The notes below the pieces were generated by a model. That model saw only the letters and a list, made by a program, of their open reading frames with translations, was not told the DNA's origin and made no database searches. Positions 61,334 through 64,000 of a DNA stretch of 64,000 nt are shown in pieces. Position numbers and translations under genes: made by a program. Position 1 is the first letter of the stretch. The number at the start of each line of letters is the position of its first letter. The stretch is taken from the NCBI GenBank assembly GCA_003134685.1, contig PLCA01000006.1, positions 1-64,000 on the forward strand, written 5' to 3'. This DNA is from Gemmatimonadota bacterium. GTDB taxonomy: Bacteria > Gemmatimonadota > Gemmatimonadetes > Gemmatimonadales > Gemmatimonadaceae.

Positions 61334-62449
61334 CTAAATCCCCCCGAGTACGACATCGAGCTGGCGGACAATGGCATCGCGAATGGTGTCGGTGAGGGTG
61401 AACGTCGCCGTAAAGGCCGCCTGGACGTTCGAGCCCGCTGGCCGGTTGACCGACTTCAAATAGTAGCGCATGTAGCCGTCGAGAATCTCCGGCGATGTGC
61501 GCTGAATGAGCAGCGCCCCGCCGCGTACCGCCGCCGCGCTCTGGTAGCGCTCGCCGAGTCCAGTGCGGCTCTGCTCGGGGGTGATGTTGTCCTTGACAGC
61601 GGTGCTCGCGATTCCACCGACCGCCTCGTGCGCGATCACGTAAATCGCCTCTACGGCATCGCTCGGCCGCTCAGGAAACGAGACCGTGATCGTGTTCGAC
61701 TGCTTGCCATTGGTCAGCGATCGACCTTCGCCATCCAGCGGTAGCGAGAGCAGAACTGTTCCCTGTGCCTGCTGCGTGTTGTTGAGAAATCGCTGCATCC
61801 GCGGGCGATAGGTCCGCTGCCAGAGCGTGTCGACGAGATCGAGCACGTTGCTGCGCTCGCGCTGCTGCTGGACCCAGTAGGAGTGGTAGAAACGGCCGCT
61901 CTCATCATCGAGGGATTGGACGAAGAGGCGCAGCCAGTCCCGGTCCGCTCCGGTCTGGAAGTAGGCGGCAAGATAGGCGATTGCTCCCGCCTGTTGCTGC
62001 GACGACGCGGCGCGAGGATCGCCGTTAGCGCGAACGAACAGATCGACGGTTTGGGTCAGCTCGCTCCACGTAGAGAACGAGAGCGGCACGAACTGGGCGT
62101 TGATCAGCTGCGGATTGAGCACGAGTCTCGCGTGGAGCTTGTCGCGGTTGGCATCGAGCTGCGAGACCACATTCGCTCTGTTCTTGAGAACGATCATGTC
62201 AGTGCTGTAGCCGCGCTTGAAGAAAGGCACGAAGGTGGTGTCTTCCTGCAGCATCGCGAATCCATGGAGCCAGAGATCGACGTGCTCACGAGTCTTGATG
62301 GGCCAGATTATGGCTGGCGGCGATTGCCCGGGTGTCGGACCCGCGCCGCCGCTCGTCGTGGAGCCGCCGGTGCCGCCGCCAACCGAAGCGCAAGCCGACG
62401 CGAAAGCGACGGCCGATGCCAATCCGAATACCCTGACCAATGACTTCAT
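61334..62449 (-). CDS. Hypothetical lipoprotein, 371 aa
   Basis: A lipobox with Cys20 (AFASAC) and a Gly/Ser/Thr-rich linker precede a large helical domain: WPIKTREHVDLWLHGFAMLQED, SFSTWSELTQTVDLFVRANGD and FYHSYWVQQQRERSNVLD. Near the end AVEAIYVIAHEAVGG carries an HE pair but no full HExxH zinc site, so it is not a classic metalloprotease. GGGGAAA lies upstream of ATG 62449. I recognise no family. Confidence 0.8.
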   Translation of the reverse strand: MKSLVRVFGLASAVAFASACASVGGGTGGSTTSGGAGPTPGQSPPAIIWPIKTREHVDLWLHGFAMLQEDTTFVPFFKRGYSTDMIVLKNRANVVSQLDANRDKLHARLVLNPQLINAQFVPLSFSTWSELTQTVDLFVRANGDPRAASSQQQAGAIAYLAAYFQTGADRDWLRLFVQSLDDESGRFYHSYWVQQQRERSNVLDLVDTLWQRTYRPRMQRFLNNTQQAQGTVLLSLPLDGEGRSLTNGKQSNTITVSFPERPSDAVEAIYVIAHEAVGGIASTAVKDNITPEQSRTGLGERYQSAAAVRGGALLIQRTSPEILDGYMRYYLKSVNRPAGSNVQAAFTATFTLTDTIRDAIVRQLDVVLGGI

Positions 62450-62479
62450 GATTTCCCCGTTCGCTGCGGCAAGCGCAGT

Positions 62480-63688
62480 TTATTGAATGGATTCCACGAT
62501 GACCGCGATTCCCTGGCCGCCGCCGATGCACGCGGTGCCAAGTCCGTATCGCTTGTCCTGAGCACGCAACGCATGCAGTAGATGGGCCGTGATTCTCGCT
62601 CCAGAAGCGGCGAGCGGATGGCTCAACGCAATGGCGCCGCCATGCACGTTGAGGCGCTCACGTGGAAGTGACAGCTCGCGCTCGACCGCGCAGGTCTGCG
62701 CAGCGAACGCCTCGTTGACCTCAATCAGATCCATGTCTTTCATCGACAATCCCGCCTTTGCCAGCGCGGCCTTCGACGCCGGAACGGGTCCGATTCCCAT
62801 CACCGCCGGATCCACACCCGCCACTCCCCACGACACCAGCCTTCCAAGCGGCTCGAGCTTGCGCTCGCGCGCAAACTTCTCGCTGGCGATCACCATCGCG
62901 CCGGCTCCGTCGCCGATGCCGGATGCATTTCCAGCGGTCACGACACCGCCTTTTCGGAATACCGGTTTGAGCGCGCTCAGCTTCTCCGCCGTCGTATCGG
63001 GCCGCATGTGCTCGTCGATCGTCATCTCCTCGATCTTTCCGGTCTTGGGATTCGGAATGGGAACCGGAACGACCTCGTCCTTGAAGACTCCTTCGTCCCA
63101 CGCCGCCTTCGAAAGCTGCTGCGATCTAAGCGCGAACTCGTCGACGCATCCGCGATCCAGCTTGTACCTCTCGGCCAGGTTCTCCGCGGTCTCCGCCATT
63201 CCGAGCCCGACGTAGGAATCGGTGAGCCCCTCCCACAGGATGTCCTCCATCGGCGGTGCCTTGCCGAGTGGCGTGCCCCATCTGATGCCGCGAATGACGT
63301 GCGGCGCCAGCGACATCGATTCGGCTCCGCCAACCAGACAGACCTGGGCATCGCCGAGGATGATTTCCTGAGCTCCGCTGACCACAGCCTGAAATCCGGA
63401 GCCGCACAGTCGGTTGAGCGTGAGCGCCGAAGTTTCCTGGCGGCACCCCGACTTGAGCGAGACATGGCGGGCGAAGTAAATGGAATCGTTCGTCGTGTAG
63501 AGAACGTTTCCGAAAATCGTTTGATCGATGTCAGCGGCGCCGATTCCCGCTCTTTCGATCGCGATCTTCGAGGCGTGAACGGCAAGATCGACGGGGGAGA
63601 ATCCCTTGAGCTTTCCTCCGAAGGTGCCGAACGGTGTTCGAACGGCGGAGAGGAAGACGACACCCGTGTTCTTTGATGTTTCGCTCAT
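62480..63688 (-). CDS. Acetyl-CoA acetyltransferase (thiolase)
   Basis: From ATG 63688 the protein has 402 residues; the frame opens at a TTG 9 bases earlier. It is a biosynthetic/short-chain-type thiolase: RTPFGTFGGKLKGF at the start, the nucleophile Cys in LNRLCGSGFQAV, NVHGGAIALSHPLAASGARI with the catalytic His, and CIGGGQG with the second Cys. It condenses or cleaves acetoacetyl-CoA and, with the 3-hydroxybutyryl-CoA dehydrogenase on the same strand, may serve short-chain acyl-CoA turnover. Element C lies just upstream. Confidence 0.93.
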   Translation of the reverse strand: MSETSKNTGVVFLSAVRTPFGTFGGKLKGFSPVDLAVHASKIAIERAGIGAADIDQTIFGNVLYTTNDSIYFARHVSLKSGCRQETSALTLNRLCGSGFQAVVSGAQEIILGDAQVCLVGGAESMSLAPHVIRGIRWGTPLGKAPPMEDILWEGLTDSYVGLGMAETAENLAERYKLDRGCVDEFALRSQQLSKAAWDEGVFKDEVVPVPIPNPKTGKIEEMTIDEHMRPDTTAEKLSALKPVFRKGGVVTAGNASGIGDGAGAMVIASEKFARERKLEPLGRLVSWGVAGVDPAVMGIGPVPASKAALAKAGLSMKDMDLIEVNEAFAAQTCAVERELSLPRERLNVHGGAIALSHPLAASGARITAHLLHALRAQDKRYGLGTACIGGGQGIAVIVESIQ

Positions 63689-63705
63689 GGCTTTCAATCT
63701 AGCGA

Positions 63706-64000
63706 CTGCAACTGAACGGGATCCGACAACGGCGAACTGAACGGGATCCGAGATGTCAGAGGCATAGATCTCAGTACGTAGTCACTGCGCTCCGACCGTC
63801 CTGAACGCGCCTCCTATTACAACAACCGACGGCTTTACCATAACGCCACCAGATACGTCTCAGCGCAGTTACTAAAACCTGGTATCTACGCTTCTCAGAT
63901 CTCGGATCACGTTCAGTTTGCAGTTTGCAGTTCGCAGTTCTCAGATATCGGATCCCGTTCAGTTCGCAGTTTGCAGTTCTCGGATTCGGATCCCGTTCAG
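63706..64000. repeat. Inverted-repeat element C with tandem tail, cut by window end
   Basis: Arms 63735-63795 and 63863-63918 are imperfect inverted copies (AACTGAACGGGATCCGAGAT against ATCTCGGATCACGTTCAGTT). The middle shares AACGCCAC and neighbouring bases with element B, and the left arm has GTCAGAGGCATAGATCTCAG at the place of GTCAGAGGGCATAGATGCCAG in B. To the right, a segment of about 40 bases ending CGGATCCCGTTCAG is repeated about three times with TTTGCAGTTTGCAG spacers up to the window end. On the left, CTGAACGGGATCCGA occurs twice. It occupies the region upstream of the thiolase gene. Confidence 0.8.

Noticed and set aside
1-64000. tRNA, rRNA, riboswitch or CRISPR in the window
   Set aside because: I looked through the gaps for T-loop/acceptor patterns, known riboswitch cores and spaced repeats and saw none; a covariance search would be needed to exclude small RNAs.

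Overview
The window is GC-rich, densely coded bacterial chromosome with about 50 protein genes on both strands and no rRNA, tRNA, IS element, phage or CRISPR array that I can recognise. A SusC/SusD outer-membrane pair with an STN domain, an ECF sigma/FecR switch, many lipoproteins, a eukaryotic-type Ser/Thr kinase with a membrane tail and the high GC together suggest a Gram-negative soil-type bacterium, most likely Gemmatimonadota. That assignment is inference.

Layout. 1-3062: end of folE (GTP cyclohydrolase I), glpD, and the DNA-repair regulator ada. 3095-10673: six genes in a chain of 1-4 base overlaps or 2-base gaps (thiolase, FadJ-type trifunctional protein, M14 peptidase, proline dehydrogenase, a small unknown, RsgA). 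10674-15074: repeat element A, OsmC and rhodanese, a [2Fe-2S] protein, TerC and secreted unknowns. 15142-21584: fused alpha-keto acid dehydrogenase E1, then NadE and a class A PBP that diverge from overlapping start codons. 21733-30092: a complete glycan-uptake locus (ECF sigma, FecR, SusC with STN, SusD, GH30 lipoprotein). 30160-38836: Lon, Ser/Thr kinase, glycosidase-like, Spy-like and alpha/beta hydrolase genes. 38837-45804: repeat element B, DEAD-box helicase, orphan pseudopilin, M1 peptidase, a SelW-like gene with an in-frame TGA, phosphofructokinase and an Asn-rich secreted pair. 45893-52951: HrpA-like helicase, GmhA, LD-carboxypeptidase, IspH and a double-DUF1259 protein. 53048-56810: a transcription unit with its own promoter and terminator holding two Ddl-like ATP-grasp ligases, a 41-codon ORF and a KamA-type radical SAM enzyme. 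56881-63688: ThyX, a GlcD-like oxidase, 3-hydroxyacyl-CoA dehydrogenase, unknowns and a second thiolase. 63700-64000: repeat element C, cut by the window end.

Four things stand out. (1) A 75-residue SelW/Rdx-family gene at 43225-43452 is missed by standard ORF calling because codon 11 is TGA; the TGA sits exactly at the second position of the CxxC/CxxU redox motif and is followed, 22 nt before the loop, by an 8-bp perfect hairpin, so it is probably a selenoprotein. (2) Three intergenic elements (A, B, C) share a conserved core inside about 60-bp imperfect inverted repeats; their outer ends differ between copies but stay self-complementary within each copy, and two carry tandem tail duplications. 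(3) The two-ligase/KamA operon looks like an uncharacterised pathway, with a tiny translationally coupled ORF and a 4 x 42-bp coding repeat in the first ligase. (4) The starts of nadE and the PBP gene share an 18-bp near-palindrome, giving nearly the same first hexapeptide on both strands.

Metabolically the window leans to fatty-acid and amino-acid oxidation (two thiolases, FadJ, HBDH, E1, proline dehydrogenase), glycan scavenging (SusCD/GH30, M1 and M14 peptidases) and envelope maintenance (PBP, LD-carboxypeptidase, GmhA).
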